A model generated the notes under the pieces. The model saw only the letters and a program-made list of their open reading frames with translations, made no database searches and was not told the DNA's origin. 53,760 bases of DNA. Source: JAVBOW01 sp031550125 (GTDB lineage: Bacteria > Bacteroidota > Bacteroidia > Bacteroidales > Rikenellaceae). The first letter of the stretch is position 1; each line of letters opens with the position of its first letter. Location: the NCBI GenBank assembly GCA_031550125.1, contig JAVBOW010000001.1:1-53760 (forward strand), given 5' to 3'. Below are positions 40,043-49,237 of the stretch, piece after piece. The translations under genes and the position numbers were made by a program.

Positions 40043-41476
40043 CTACTCTTCCGACACGCCGGACGGCCTGACTTCACTGCCTTCGGTTTTGGTAAGGTTG
40101 TCGCCAAGTTTCTTCCTCATCGTCTCGGCGTAGGCGTTAAGCCTTTCGGCCACCTCCGGATACATCTCTATCACATCGTAGCGCTCGCCCGGATCGCGGC
40201 GCAGATCGTAAAGTTCCTGCCTGGTCACTTCGCCCTGGGCGCTTTTCCCGGGACGGCCGTCGCTGCCCGGAGTATAGGCCGTATAGTCGCGGTGGCGATG
40301 GGGGAATATCAGCTTGTAGTGGCCGTCGGTAACCGCCTCCAGGTCGTTGCGGTTGAACCAGAAAGCGAAGTGTTCGCGCGGATTGGCCCTGGCGTCGCCT
40401 TTCATGAGGGGAAGGATGCTGACCCCGTCGATGGCGAGGGACGGAAGCGGAGCGCCCGATATCTCGGCCACGGTAGGGAGCATGTCTATCTGTGAGGCCA
40501 GGCGGTTGCAGACCGTCCCGGCCGGGATCGTTCCGGGCCACATCATTATGCAGGGAACGCGGTTGCCTCCCTCGAAAGTGGTAGCCTTACCCTGGCGCAG
40601 CCCTCCCGCCGATCCTGCGTGGTTGCCGTAGAAAAGACTTGGGCCGTTGTCGGAGGTGATCATCACGAAAGTATTCTTATCCAGGCCGTACTGTTCCAGG
40701 GTACGCATTATCTCGCCCACGCTCCAGTCTATCTCCATCATCACGTCGCCGTACATCCCCTGCCTGCTCTTGCCCTTGAATTTATCCGATACGGCCAGAG
40801 GCACGTGGGCCATGGTGTGGGCCAGGTAGATAAAGAACGGGCCTCCGCGGTGGTCGCGGATAAAATTCGTAGCGTAAGTGGTGTAATCGGTCGTAAGCCT
40901 GGACTGATCGGGATCGCGCGCAACCACGTCGTTGTTATGGTAGAGGGGAATGGGGGGATTAGTGTTGCCCGGACGCGGACCCATATCGTTGGAATAAGGC
41001 AGGCCGTAATACTCGTCGAAACCGTTCTGCAACGGAAGGAACTGCCTGCGATTGCCCAGGTGCCATTTGCCGTATACGGCGGTGGCGTACCCTATCTTCT
41101 TGAGCATTTCGCCCATAGTCTCCTCCTCGGCGGCTATGCCTATCCTGGCTCCCGGCCCCGGAGCTCCCGCATAGCTCAGGCGGTTGGGGTAACATCCCGT
41201 CATCAGACCCATACGCGACGCTCCGCTTATGGGCTGGGCCGACAGGAAATGGGTGAAACGCATGCCTCGGGAGGCTACACGGTCGATATTGGGAGTTTCG
41301 TATTCTATGGCTCCGGAACACGAAAAATCGCCGTACCCCACGTCGTCGAAATTGATTATCACGAAATTGACATTAGGCGTCGGCGCGGAGGCCGTTTGCG
41401 GTTTAGCGGCCCGCGCAGGGGCCGTCACGCCGGCCGCAACCATAAACGCGGCGGCACTTGCGGAAAAATATCTCAT
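40043..41476 (-). CDS. secreted sulfatase, serine-type site with Ala in place of Pro
   Basis: A 477-residue S1-family sulfatase with a signal peptide (about 1-23). The metal pair is Asp44-Asp45 (INFDDVGYGD). The nucleophile motif is Ser84-Gly85-Ala86-Ser87-Arg88: Ser is the formylglycine site and the usual Pro is Ala, a known variant in the family. KWHLGN and ITSDNG are present. It is shorter and of a different subfamily than the two sulfatases at 2136 and 6703. The C-terminal region (GERYDVIEMYPEVAERL) matches the usual domain. It is the last gene of a seven-gene reverse operon, 32 bases after the glutathione peroxidase gene. Confidence 0.92.
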   Translation of the reverse strand: MRYFSASAAAFMVAAGVTAPARAAKPQTASAPTPNVNFVIINFDDVGYGDFSCSGAIEYETPNIDRVASRGMRFTHFLSAQPISGASRMGLMTGCYPNRLSYAGAPGPGARIGIAAEEETMGEMLKKIGYATAVYGKWHLGNRRQFLPLQNGFDEYYGLPYSNDMGPRPGNTNPPIPLYHNNDVVARDPDQSRLTTDYTTYATNFIRDHRGGPFFIYLAHTMAHVPLAVSDKFKGKSRQGMYGDVMMEIDWSVGEIMRTLEQYGLDKNTFVMITSDNGPSLFYGNHAGSAGGLRQGKATTFEGGNRVPCIMMWPGTIPAGTVCNRLASQIDMLPTVAEISGAPLPSLAIDGVSILPLMKGDARANPREHFAFWFNRNDLEAVTDGHYKLIFPHRHRDYTAYTPGSDGRPGKSAQGEVTRQELYDLRRDPGERYDVIEMYPEVAERLNAYAETMRKKLGDNLTKTEGSEVRPSGVSEE

Positions 41477-41508
41477 AAGTTCAGGTATTGTGGTTCGTTA
41501 CAGGAGGT

Positions 41509-42057
41509 TTAAGGCATGCGGCCCGACTCGATCCAATCGACTATCCTGTCGCACAGAGGGCTTTCGCGGGGGGCGACGAAACCCACCCAATCGCCTCTCT
41601 CGTCGACCATGAATTTCTGGAAGTTCCATTGGACCCCGGCGTCGGCCTTTCCGTTGGCGGCCTTCTCCGTAAGCCATTTGTACACCGGGGCCTTAGCGGC
41701 TCCGGTGACGTCTATTTTGGCCATCATAGGGAAGGTCACGTTGTATTTTGATGTACAGAACGCTTTGATGTCCTGGTCGGAGCCTGGTTCCTGTTCACGG
41801 AAATTATTGGACGGGAAGCCCACCACTACGAAATCGCGGTCTTTATATTTCTCATACAGGGCCTGTAACTGCTCGTATTGAGGGGTCAGGCCGCATTTTG
41901 AGGCCACATTCACCACAAGCACCTTTTTGCCCTTCAGGGTTGCCAGGTCGAAACGGTTGCCGTCGATGTCGGTAACCTGAAAATCGTGGAAATTGCCCTG
42001 AGCCAGGCACATGCAGGAAAACGACAACGCGCAGAGCAGCAAAAGTATTCTTTTCAT
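41509..42057 (-). CDS. exported glutathione peroxidase-like thiol peroxidase
   Basis: A 182-residue protein with a signal peptide (1-19). The catalytic residues are Cys55 (ASKCGLTPQY), Gln89 (FPSNNFREQEPG) and Trp144-Asn145 (WNFQKF), giving the Cys-Gln-Trp-Asn tetrad. It uses Cys rather than selenocysteine. In Bacteroidota such enzymes probably use thioredoxin in the periplasm. It is part of the reverse operon, between the RluA gene (12 bases) and the sulfatase (32 bases). Confidence 0.93.
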   Translation of the reverse strand: MKRILLLLCALSFSCMCLAQGNFHDFQVTDIDGNRFDLATLKGKKVLVVNVASKCGLTPQYEQLQALYEKYKDRDFVVVGFPSNNFREQEPGSDQDIKAFCTSKYNVTFPMMAKIDVTGAAKAPVYKWLTEKAANGKADAGVQWNFQKFMVDERGDWVGFVAPRESPLCDRIVDWIESGRMP

Positions 42058-42069
42058 AATAAACGTTTT

Positions 42070-42777
42070 TCAGCGCCCCGCATTCTCCTCGAAAAAACGC
42101 CACAGGTTATCTTTGGGCGCGGGGGCGGTTATATTTATCTGCCGCGGCGTCTCTCCGGGCGGGCATACCGGGTGTACGAATTCCACGCGGCGCGAGTGAA
42201 GGCATATCCCGCCGTCGGGATTTGAGCGGGCGGCCCCGTATTTAAGGTCGCCTTTTATATGGCATCCTATCATGGCCAACTGACATCTGATCTGATGGTG
42301 GCGGCCGGTTATCAACTCTATATCGAGCAGGTGGAAACGGTCGGACGAGCAGGCCAGGCGATAGCGCAGACGGGCCTCTTTGCTATTCTTGGTCGGAGCG
42401 TCGAAAGCCTTGGAAGTGTTCTTTCCGGGGTTGCGCACGACATGGTGGACGAGCAGCGCCTCCTGTTGCGGCGGTGGTCTGTCCGTAACCGCCCAGTAGG
42501 TTTTTTTTATAGCGCGGTCCTTGACCATTTGATTCAGGCGCACAAGGGCCTTGCTCGTCTTGGCAAAGATCACCGCTCCGCTCACGGGACGGTCAATACG
42601 GTGTACCACGCCGAGGAATACCTCTCCCGGCTTGCCGTCGCGTTGCTTTATAAACGCCTTTATCTCGTTCTCGAGGGCCGGCGCGCCCGACGGGTCGGGC
42701 TGCACGAGGTCGCCGGGGCGCTTGTTGACCACCATCAGGTGGTTATCCTCGTAGAGTATGTCATCCGGACTGAACAC
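42070..42777 (-). CDS. RluA-family pseudouridine synthase
   Basis: About 235 residues from a GTG at 42775-42777; a longer frame starting at 42828 would overlap the cytidine deaminase gene by 47 bases. The catalytic Asp is Asp62 in HRIDRPVSG, with ITGRHHQIRCQL and GDLKYGA as conserved flanks. Lacks an S4 domain, so it is a short RluA type (tRNA or rRNA target undetermined). It begins four bases after the cytidine deaminase stop. Confidence 0.9.
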   Translation of the reverse strand: MFSPDDILYEDNHLMVVNKRPGDLVQPDPSGAPALENEIKAFIKQRDGKPGEVFLGVVHRIDRPVSGAVIFAKTSKALVRLNQMVKDRAIKKTYWAVTDRPPPQQEALLVHHVVRNPGKNTSKAFDAPTKNSKEARLRYRLACSSDRFHLLDIELITGRHHQIRCQLAMIGCHIKGDLKYGAARSNPDGGICLHSRRVEFVHPVCPPGETPRQINITAPAPKDNLWRFFEENAGR

Positions 42778-42781
42778 CTTT

Positions 42782-43237
42782 CTAAAGTTTAAAGGTGAAA
42801 GGCAACAGCCTGAGGGCCGAATCGACAACCGTGGCGCTCGTCTGTCCGGCCATTATGATCCGGATGGGACGCCCCTGGCGACGCTCGGTGTCGGCTATCA
42901 CCTGACGGCACATTCCGCATGGATAGCACTCCCTGGCGGCGGGATCGGAAGTGACGGCCAGGGCCACTATCGGATCGGCGGCGGCGTGGGCCTGGTGGTC
43001 GAAAAGCAGGCAGCGCTCGGCGCACACGCCGGCGGGGAAGACCTCGCTCTCCTGGTTGCTGCCCGTAACGACACGGCCGCTCTCCAGAAGCGCGGCAGCG
43101 CCCACATGGAAATTGGAATACGGGGCGTAGGCCGTCCGGCAAGCCTGGCGAGCGGACTCGACGAGCTGCCTGTCCGCCTCGGGCATATCTTTCAACGTAG
43201 AGTAATGCTCATAGTCGAATGCAAATTCTTTCTCCAT
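42782..43237 (-). CDS. cdd: cytidine deaminase
   Basis: A 151-residue zinc enzyme converting cytidine and deoxycytidine to uridines. The zinc ligands are Cys72 (VCAER), Cys107 and Cys110 (PCGMC), with proton-shuttle Glu74. The N-terminal YAPYSNFHVGAA is the tetrameric-type substrate loop. Small homotetrameric type. It is two bases downstream of mnmD. Confidence 0.95.
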   Translation of the reverse strand: MEKEFAFDYEHYSTLKDMPEADRQLVESARQACRTAYAPYSNFHVGAAALLESGRVVTGSNQESEVFPAGVCAERCLLFDHQAHAAADPIVALAVTSDPAARECYPCGMCRQVIADTERRQGRPIRIIMAGQTSATVVDSALRLLPFTFKL

Positions 43238-43239
43238 AA

Positions 43240-43893
43240 CTAATCTTTTTTTACCGCCCTCACCATATGGCGTTTACCCAACGCTCCCGGCAGGCGCTCC
43301 ACGGCGTAGCCAGCGGCCTCCATGGCCCGGCGGGCGTCGCCTTTGGCCGAATAGGTCACCAACGCTCCCCCGGGGGCGGTGTGGCGGTATAGTTTCGCGA
43401 ACACTTCCGCACTCCACATCTCAGGTTGGGTGTCGGGGGCGAAAGCGTCCATGTAGATCATATCAAAGATAGCGCCCAAATCTGCAGAAACCAAATCGCA
43501 GGCGCGTTTTTTGATCACAAAATAATCCGACAGTAGCTCGGCCGTCTCCCACGGGGCGCGGTGGACGGCGCAAAAAAGAGGGTCGGAAGCGTAATCCATC
43601 GCACTCCACACCTCTGCGGGTACGGGATAAAACTCCAGTGCGTGATACTCAACCGCCAGCCGCTCCGCCTCCGCATGGCGCGCAGTAAGCAGGCAGTTCA
43701 GTCCGCTGCCCAAACCCACCTCGAGTATCCTCACCGACCCGCGTCCGACGCCGGCCCACTCCAGGCCGCCGCGGATAAAGACGTGCATGGCCTCGCCCAC
43801 CGCACCTCGCAGGGAGTGATAGGTGTCGCCCAGCACCGGATGGCGCAGGGTGTGGCTGCCGTCGGCGGTGAGTTCTATTGAGGGCAGGGACAT
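43240..43893 (-). CDS. mnmD: tRNA 5-methylaminomethyl-2-thiouridine methyltransferase (MnmD-like)
   Basis: A 217-residue SAM-dependent methyltransferase of the MnmC N-domain (MnmD) type, without the oxidase domain, acting on wobble U34 of tRNA. The motif I region is ILEVGLGSGLNCLLTA. DMIYMDAFAPDTQPEMWS is the specific MnmD stretch with the active acidic residue, and GGALVTYSAKGDARRAM follows. Cytosolic, full length. It shares a run with the RluA and deaminase genes, suggesting an RNA-modification theme. Confidence 0.92.
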   Translation of the reverse strand: MSLPSIELTADGSHTLRHPVLGDTYHSLRGAVGEAMHVFIRGGLEWAGVGRGSVRILEVGLGSGLNCLLTARHAEAERLAVEYHALEFYPVPAEVWSAMDYASDPLFCAVHRAPWETAELLSDYFVIKKRACDLVSADLGAIFDMIYMDAFAPDTQPEMWSAEVFAKLYRHTAPGGALVTYSAKGDARRAMEAAGYAVERLPGALGKRHMVRAVKKD

Positions 43894-43905
43894 CGGACCG
43901 GCCCG

Positions 43906-44604
43906 CTATCTCGTGAGACCGATAACGAAACGCGCCGTAATATTGGCCTCTATGCGTATGCCGGTGAACTCCAGGTCGGGTACCGAACCGGCGTCGGCCA
44001 CCATGACCTTGCGCGTAAAGACGTTGGCGGCCATGGGGGCGGCTTCGTACATGGCGGTGTTGTCGTATGTTTGTATGAAAATCACCCCGACCACCTGCGC
44101 TCCGGCCGCTTTGGCCATTATATCGGCCCTCTGGCGAGCCTCGGTCACGGCCTCGCCGAGCAGTTCGTTATAGACCTCCTTGTATTTTGAAAAGCGGCTG
44201 CCTACCACCTCCACGGTGGGGATGCCGGCCTTGTCGAGTTCGCGGAATACGGGCATAAGTTGCGCCGTGCCTATCTTCAGACGATATTCCTTGGCTATAA
44301 GTCCCTCGTTCTTTTTGAGCAGGTAGCTTTTCAGCGTGGAGGACATATCGTTAACTTTAAGCTCTTTATCCGCATCGACTCCAGCCTTTTTAAGGGCGTC
44401 GTAGAGGCGTTTATCGAGTTGGTCGATGGTGTATTTGCCGTTATTTTCGTTCTGGTCGAGGGTTATATTAATGAAAAACTCGTCGGGAGACACCTCTCGC
44501 GAGGAGCGGGCGTTAACCTCTATACGGTTGTCGTTCGAAGGCTGTTGGGCGCTCGCAAAGCCGCATATCATCGCGGCGGCGAGAGTGAAGAGGATCTTTT
44601 TCAT
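43906..44604 (-). CDS. SIMPL domain (DUF541) exported protein
   Basis: A 232-residue protein with a signal peptide (1-19, cleavage after FASA). The rest is a SIMPL/DUF541 domain: IEVNARSSREVSPDEFFINITL near the N-terminus and AVTEARQRADIMAKAAGAQVVGVIFI late. The family is periplasmic or outer-membrane with unclear function, sometimes linked to oxidative stress. It is eight bases after the DUF362 gene and 12 bases before mnmD. Confidence 0.9.
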   Translation of the reverse strand: MKKILFTLAAAMICGFASAQQPSNDNRIEVNARSSREVSPDEFFINITLDQNENNGKYTIDQLDKRLYDALKKAGVDADKELKVNDMSSTLKSYLLKKNEGLIAKEYRLKIGTAQLMPVFRELDKAGIPTVEVVGSRFSKYKEVYNELLGEAVTEARQRADIMAKAAGAQVVGVIFIQTYDNTAMYEAAPMAANVFTRKVMVADAGSVPDLEFTGIRIEANITARFVIGLTR

Positions 44605-44612
44605 GGGTTCTT

Positions 44613-45740
44613 TTACTTTATGGTTATCAATTCATACTCGGAAGAGCCGAGACCGATCTTGACGGCGTGGGTTATGCCTGTCTTCCAATCGGTATCGGGG
44701 TGTATCAGTTTGAACTTCTCGCTTCCGGCGAAATCCGCCGGTGACGAAGGTAAGACGCCCACGCCTGCCATAACGCTGCTTCGCAGGGCGGGCGCGCCGG
44801 CGACAAGGTCGGCGCAGGCCTGGTCGAGGGCCACCGGATCGAAAGAGGCGGCCATGCCTATATTGGGGACTATCGCCGCGTCGTTATGGCCCCAGCAATC
44901 GCACTCGGGCGAGACGTCCATTATGAAACTGAGATGGAAATGGGGCTTATCCTTCAATATGGCATAGGTGTATTCGGCTATTTTCCTGTTCATTATGTCC
45001 GACGCGTTATCCAGCACGGCCTGGGCCGAATCATAACGGCACACTGCCACGCACTGTCCGCAACCCACGCACAGGGCATAATTTATGACGGCCCTACGAT
45101 CGTCGTCGAGGGTGACCGCGCCGTAATTGCAATCCTTTACGCACTGACGGCATCCGGTGCATTTTTCGCGGTTGATCCGGGGTTTGGACGACGAGTGGAG
45201 ATCCATCTTGCCGGCGCGACTGGCCCCGCCCATGCCTATATTTTTGAGCGCCCCTCCGAAACCCGCCATGCCGTGACCCTTGACGTGGTTCATGGACACG
45301 ACGACGTCGGCGTCGGCCATGGCCGAGGCTATGCGGGCGGTGCGGCACAGTTCAAGGCCTATCTCCACCTCGCGCTGCTCCGTACCCTTCAGGCCGTCGG
45401 CTATTATCACCGGAGCACGCACGCCTATCAGGTTGAATCCGTTGGCGGCGGCGCTAAGGTGATGATCCACGGCATTGGCGCGCCGGCCCGAGTAAAGGGT
45501 GTTGGCGTCGGTGAGGAAAACCCTGGCCCCGAGCGACTGCAATACCTTTACCATTCGGTCGGCAAAGTTGTGGCGCACGTAGGCCACGTTACCAGGTTCG
45601 CCGAAATGGAGTTTTACGGCAGTGAATTTATTGTTGCAATCCAGGGATTCGATGCCCGCGACGCGTACCAGCCTCTCCATCTTGCCAGGCAGGCTGGTGG
45701 ATTGGGTGCGAAAATCGGTGAAATATACTTTGGAAGGCAT
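44613..45740 (-). CDS. DUF362 protein with two [4Fe-4S] clusters
   Basis: A 375-residue cytosolic protein. The N-terminal DUF362 domain (about 5-180) includes VKLHFGEPGN and NHVKGHGMAGFGGALKNIGMG. Two ferredoxin-type cluster motifs follow: Cys194, 197, 200, 204 (CTGCRQCVKDC) and Cys224, 227, 230, 234 (CVGCGQCVAVC). It probably transfers electrons or binds a redox partner; the exact reaction is not known. It is first in the operon that includes SIMPL, mnmD, cdd, RluA, Gpx and the sulfatase. It has its own promoter (45763-45796) and is divergent from rnr. Confidence 0.9.
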   Translation of the reverse strand: MPSKVYFTDFRTQSTSLPGKMERLVRVAGIESLDCNNKFTAVKLHFGEPGNVAYVRHNFADRMVKVLQSLGARVFLTDANTLYSGRRANAVDHHLSAAANGFNLIGVRAPVIIADGLKGTEQREVEIGLELCRTARIASAMADADVVVSMNHVKGHGMAGFGGALKNIGMGGASRAGKMDLHSSSKPRINREKCTGCRQCVKDCNYGAVTLDDDRRAVINYALCVGCGQCVAVCRYDSAQAVLDNASDIMNRKIAEYTYAILKDKPHFHLSFIMDVSPECDCWGHNDAAIVPNIGMAASFDPVALDQACADLVAGAPALRSSVMAGVGVLPSSPADFAGSEKFKLIHPDTDWKTGITHAVKIGLGSSEYELITIK

Positions 45741-45762
45741 AGACAGTTTCTAATTATCATCA

Positions 45763-45796
45763 CAAAGATAGACTTTTTAACGAAGCCGTAACCAAA
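45763..45796 (-). promoter_or_regulatory. promoter of the seven-gene reverse operon
   Basis: The reverse strand shows TTTG (45793-45796), 22 bases, then TATCTTTG (45763-45770), fitting TAnnTTTG, about 22 bases upstream of the DUF362 ATG. Confidence 0.6.
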
Positions 45797-45803
45797 TAAT
45801 AAC

Positions 45804-45811
45804 TACCTTTG
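45804..45811 (+). promoter_or_regulatory. -7 box of rnr
   Basis: TACCTTTG matches TAnnTTTG 18 bases upstream of the ATG at 45830. The in-frame TTG at 45809 lies inside this box, so it is not the start codon. Confidence 0.5.
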
Positions 45812-45829
45812 GATGCAAATATATTCAGG

Positions 45830-48100
45830 ATGTCTAAAAAGAAAAAAATCAATACAAGGAAAGAGCCTGTACACAAACGCAAGACGGTAAAGCCGGTCGA
45901 TACTGCATCGCTGGTGGCCGATCTTTTCCGCTCTTTCCCCGATAAAAAATACACCGTCCGCTCGCTGGCTTCGGCCCTGGGCGGATCGCGCGAGGCCAAG
46001 GCCGAGGCGCGCGACATAATGGCCTCGCTGGCCGGACAGGGAATAATAGAAGAGGTGGCCGACGGCAAATACCGCCTGAGCGACAGGCAATCGGGCCGTC
46101 AGACTTTCGAGGGTGTGGTGGACATGCTCTCGTCGGGATCCATGTACGTCAAAACCGACGCTCTGGAGGGCGATATATTCATCAACCGGCGCCTGTCGCG
46201 CAATGCGCTGAACGGCGACAGAGTCGAGGTGGCCGTAATAAGGCAGCCGCAAGGCGGCAACGCCCCCGAGGGCGAAGTGGTGCGCGTGATCGAGCGCAAC
46301 AGGCAGGTCTATGTGGGCAGGCTGGAGGTTTCGCGAGGATTCGGCTTCGTAAGGGTCGATTCGCGCAAGATGCCAGCCGACGTGTTCATACATCCCCCGC
46401 TCGGAAAAGACGCCAAAGACGGGCAGAAAGTGGGCGTGAGGATCATGGACTGGCCGTCCAACATGAAAAATCCCATAGGAGAGATCGTAGACGTATTCGG
46501 CATGGCGGGTGATAACAACGCCGAGATGCACGCCATACTGGCCGAGTACAACCTACCCTATCGGTTCGATGGGGAGGTGGAAGAGGCCGCCGAAGCCATT
46601 CCCGGCGAGATAACCGCCGCGGACGTGGCCGAAAGGCGCGACATGAGGGGGATCCCCACCATGACCATTGACCCGGCCGACGCCAAGGATTTCGACGACG
46701 CGCTGTCGATCCGCCCGCTGGAGGCCGGATTCTGGGAAGTGGGCGTCCACATAGCCGACGTGACCCACTATGTGCGCGAAGGCTCGATAGTGGAGACGGA
46801 GGCCGTTGAGAGGGCCACGAGCGTCTACCTGGTTGACCGCACCGTACCCATGCTGCCCGAAAGACTCTCGAATTTCCTCTGCTCGCTGCGTCCCGACGAG
46901 GATAAACTGTGCTTCTCTGCTTTATTCGAAATGGATGCAGAAGGCATCGTACGCAAGCATTGGATAGGACGCACCGTAATACGCTCCGACCGCCGTTTCG
47001 CATACGAAGAGGCACAGAAAGTCATCGAAACAGGCGAAGGGGATTTCAAAGAACAGATACTAACGCTCAACTCGTTGGCGCAAAAAATGCGCGCGGCTCG
47101 ATTTGCCCGAGGCTCTATTGCCTTCGAAAGGGAGGAGGCCAAATTCCGTCTCGACGACAACGGCAAACCCCTGGGCGTGTATTTCAAGGAGCAAAAGGAG
47201 TCCAATCAGTTGATAGAGGAGTTCATGCTGCTTGCCAACCGCACGGTGGCCGAATTCGTGGGACGGAAACGCGGCGAGGGGGCGAACGCCTCGCGCACGT
47301 TCGTCTACCGCGTACACGACAAGCCCGACGAGGACAAACTGGCCCAGTTCAGCCGGTTCATACTGCGGTTCGGCTACTACTTCAAGGCCGATCAGCAGAG
47401 GCTCATAGCACGCCAGATGAACGACCTGATGAAACAGATACACGGCAAGGCCGAAGAGAACGTTATCTCCACCCTGGCCGTCCGCACCATGGCCAAAGCA
47501 TACTACTCCACGGATAACATAGGCCACTACGGCCTGGCGTTCGACTTTTACACCCATTTCACCTCGCCCATACGCCGTTACCCCGACATGATGGTACACC
47601 GCCTCCTGGCCCGTTACCTGGCCGGCGGCAAATCGGCCCCGAAACCCGAGTATGAAAAACTGTGCGAACACTCTTCCGCGATGGAAGTACGCGCGGCCGA
47701 GGCCGAGCGCGCGTCGATAAAGTACAAAATGGTGGAATTCATGCTCGACCGCATGGGGCAGCAGTTCGACGGGACTATATCCGGCGTTACCGAATGGGGC
47801 GTCTACATAGAGTTGGCGGACACGCACATAGAAGGCATGGCCGCGTTGAGGGACATGCAGGACGACTTATACGTATTCAACGAAGACGATTACGCCATAA
47901 CCGGCCGCGCCACAGGGCGTACGTTCACCTTGGGCGACCGCGTACGCATAGAGGTGCTAAGGGCCGATCTGCAACGCAAACAGCTGGATTTCCGGATAGC
48001 CGGATCGTACGACTTCAAGTCGGGCGAGCTTTTCCCCGTACAGGAAAACCGCCGTCCGGCATACTCCGTTTCAAAAAAATCATCGCGCCGCAGGCGGTAG
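45830..48100 (+). CDS. rnr: ribonuclease R
   Basis: A 756-residue 3'-5' exoribonuclease of the RNase II/R family, degrading structured RNA. N-terminal basic region (KKKKINTRKE), winged-helix-like region (about 30-90) and cold-shock domains (about 95-240). The RNB catalytic domain has IDPADAKDFDDAL, the Asp cluster for two-metal catalysis. A C-terminal S1 domain (about 650-735, FDGTISGVTEWGVYIEL) is followed by a basic tail (KKSSRRRR). Full length. The ATG at 45830 is supported by the -7 box just upstream. The GH43 gene follows after 27 bases with no promoter seen. Confidence 0.95.
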   Translation: MSKKKKINTRKEPVHKRKTVKPVDTASLVADLFRSFPDKKYTVRSLASALGGSREAKAEARDIMASLAGQGIIEEVADGKYRLSDRQSGRQTFEGVVDMLSSGSMYVKTDALEGDIFINRRLSRNALNGDRVEVAVIRQPQGGNAPEGEVVRVIERNRQVYVGRLEVSRGFGFVRVDSRKMPADVFIHPPLGKDAKDGQKVGVRIMDWPSNMKNPIGEIVDVFGMAGDNNAEMHAILAEYNLPYRFDGEVEEAAEAIPGEITAADVAERRDMRGIPTMTIDPADAKDFDDALSIRPLEAGFWEVGVHIADVTHYVREGSIVETEAVERATSVYLVDRTVPMLPERLSNFLCSLRPDEDKLCFSALFEMDAEGIVRKHWIGRTVIRSDRRFAYEEAQKVIETGEGDFKEQILTLNSLAQKMRAARFARGSIAFEREEAKFRLDDNGKPLGVYFKEQKESNQLIEEFMLLANRTVAEFVGRKRGEGANASRTFVYRVHDKPDEDKLAQFSRFILRFGYYFKADQQRLIARQMNDLMKQIHGKAEENVISTLAVRTMAKAYYSTDNIGHYGLAFDFYTHFTSPIRRYPDMMVHRLLARYLAGGKSAPKPEYEKLCEHSSAMEVRAAEAERASIKYKMVEFMLDRMGQQFDGTISGVTEWGVYIELADTHIEGMAALRDMQDDLYVFNEDDYAITGRATGRTFTLGDRVRIEVLRADLQRKQLDFRIAGSYDFKSGELFPVQENRRPAYSVSKKSSRRRR

Positions 48101-48127
48101 AGCAATGCGGGCCTAAATCGACGTGCC

Positions 48128-49171
48128 ATGAAGAAACTGCTTCTCCTCTCGCTCCTGCTCGCCGCGACGTGTTCGCAGGCGCAGGAAGTATCGAAGACTT
48201 TCGTCAACCCGCTGTGGAAAGGGGCCGACCCCTGGATCGTCAAACACGACGGGATGTACTATACCTGCCGCTCGGTTGCGGGTGGGATAGAGGTCTCGCA
48301 ATCGCGATTCATGACGCGCAAAGAGACGAAAAGGATCGTATGGCGCGCCCCGGAGAACGCATGGAACAGCTTTTTCATCTGGGCGCCCGAAGTGCATTTC
48401 GTCGACGGCAAATGGTATATCTATTACGCCGCGGGCAAGGAGAATAAAACCCCGTATATATGGCAAAGGGCCGGGGTGCTGGAGTGCGACACCCCCCTGG
48501 GCGACTACCGCGACCGCGGGATGCTCTACACCGGCGACGATCCGCGACAGGAGAAGGACAACGTCTGGGGCATAGACATGACGGTATTCAAACACAGGGA
48601 AAAGCTCTACGCCGTATGGTCCGGATGGGAAAAGCAGCGAGGCACGGACGCCACCGGCCAGAACCTCTACATAGCCTCTATGGAAAATCCGTGGACCATA
48701 GGCAAAAGGGTGCTGCTAAGCAAGCCCGACCAACCTTGGGAAAGGGGCGAACACATATCGTTGCAGGAGGGTCCGTCGGCCCTGCGGCATGGCGACGACC
48801 TGTTTATCATATACTCCACGCGAGGATCGTGGACAGTGAATTACTGTCTGGGACAGCTCAGGCTGCGTTCGCCGGAGAGCGACCCGCTCAACCCCGCGTC
48901 GTGGATAAAATCGGGACCGGTATTCAGCGGCGACGACCGGGTGCTGGGCGTGGGACACGCCAGTTTCGCCACCTCGCCCGACGACACGGAATATTGGATA
49001 TACTACCACAGCAAAACCTCGCGCGAGAACGGATGGAAAGACCGCGTGGCGCGGCTGCAGCCTTTCACTTTCGACAACCTTGGCAATCCCGTCTTTGGCC
49101 ATCCCGCGGCTCCGGGCGCGGCAATAGCAAGGCCTGCGGGCGAATATGAAAGGGAAATAAAGCCCGAGTAA
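48128..49171 (+). CDS. exported GH43-family glycoside hydrolase
   Basis: A 347-residue protein with a signal peptide (about 1-19) and a five-bladed beta-propeller GH43 domain. Catalytic residues: general base Asp34 (GADPWI), pKa modulator Asp150 (WGIDMTVF) and general acid Glu214 (LQEGPS), with WAPEVHF at 85-91. Such enzymes cut arabinose- or xylose-containing glycans, most often alpha-L-arabinofuranosides. The substrate is not certain. It sits directly after rnr without a visible promoter and far from any SusC/SusD pair. Confidence 0.88.
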   Translation: MKKLLLLSLLLAATCSQAQEVSKTFVNPLWKGADPWIVKHDGMYYTCRSVAGGIEVSQSRFMTRKETKRIVWRAPENAWNSFFIWAPEVHFVDGKWYIYYAAGKENKTPYIWQRAGVLECDTPLGDYRDRGMLYTGDDPRQEKDNVWGIDMTVFKHREKLYAVWSGWEKQRGTDATGQNLYIASMENPWTIGKRVLLSKPDQPWERGEHISLQEGPSALRHGDDLFIIYSTRGSWTVNYCLGQLRLRSPESDPLNPASWIKSGPVFSGDDRVLGVGHASFATSPDDTEYWIYYHSKTSRENGWKDRVARLQPFTFDNLGNPVFGHPAAPGAAIARPAGEYEREIKPE

Positions 49172-49237
49172 ACGTTTTTCCATAACGGCGCGCATTTTGC
49201 TGTATATCGGTCATTATCCGAAAAACATACAACCGAT

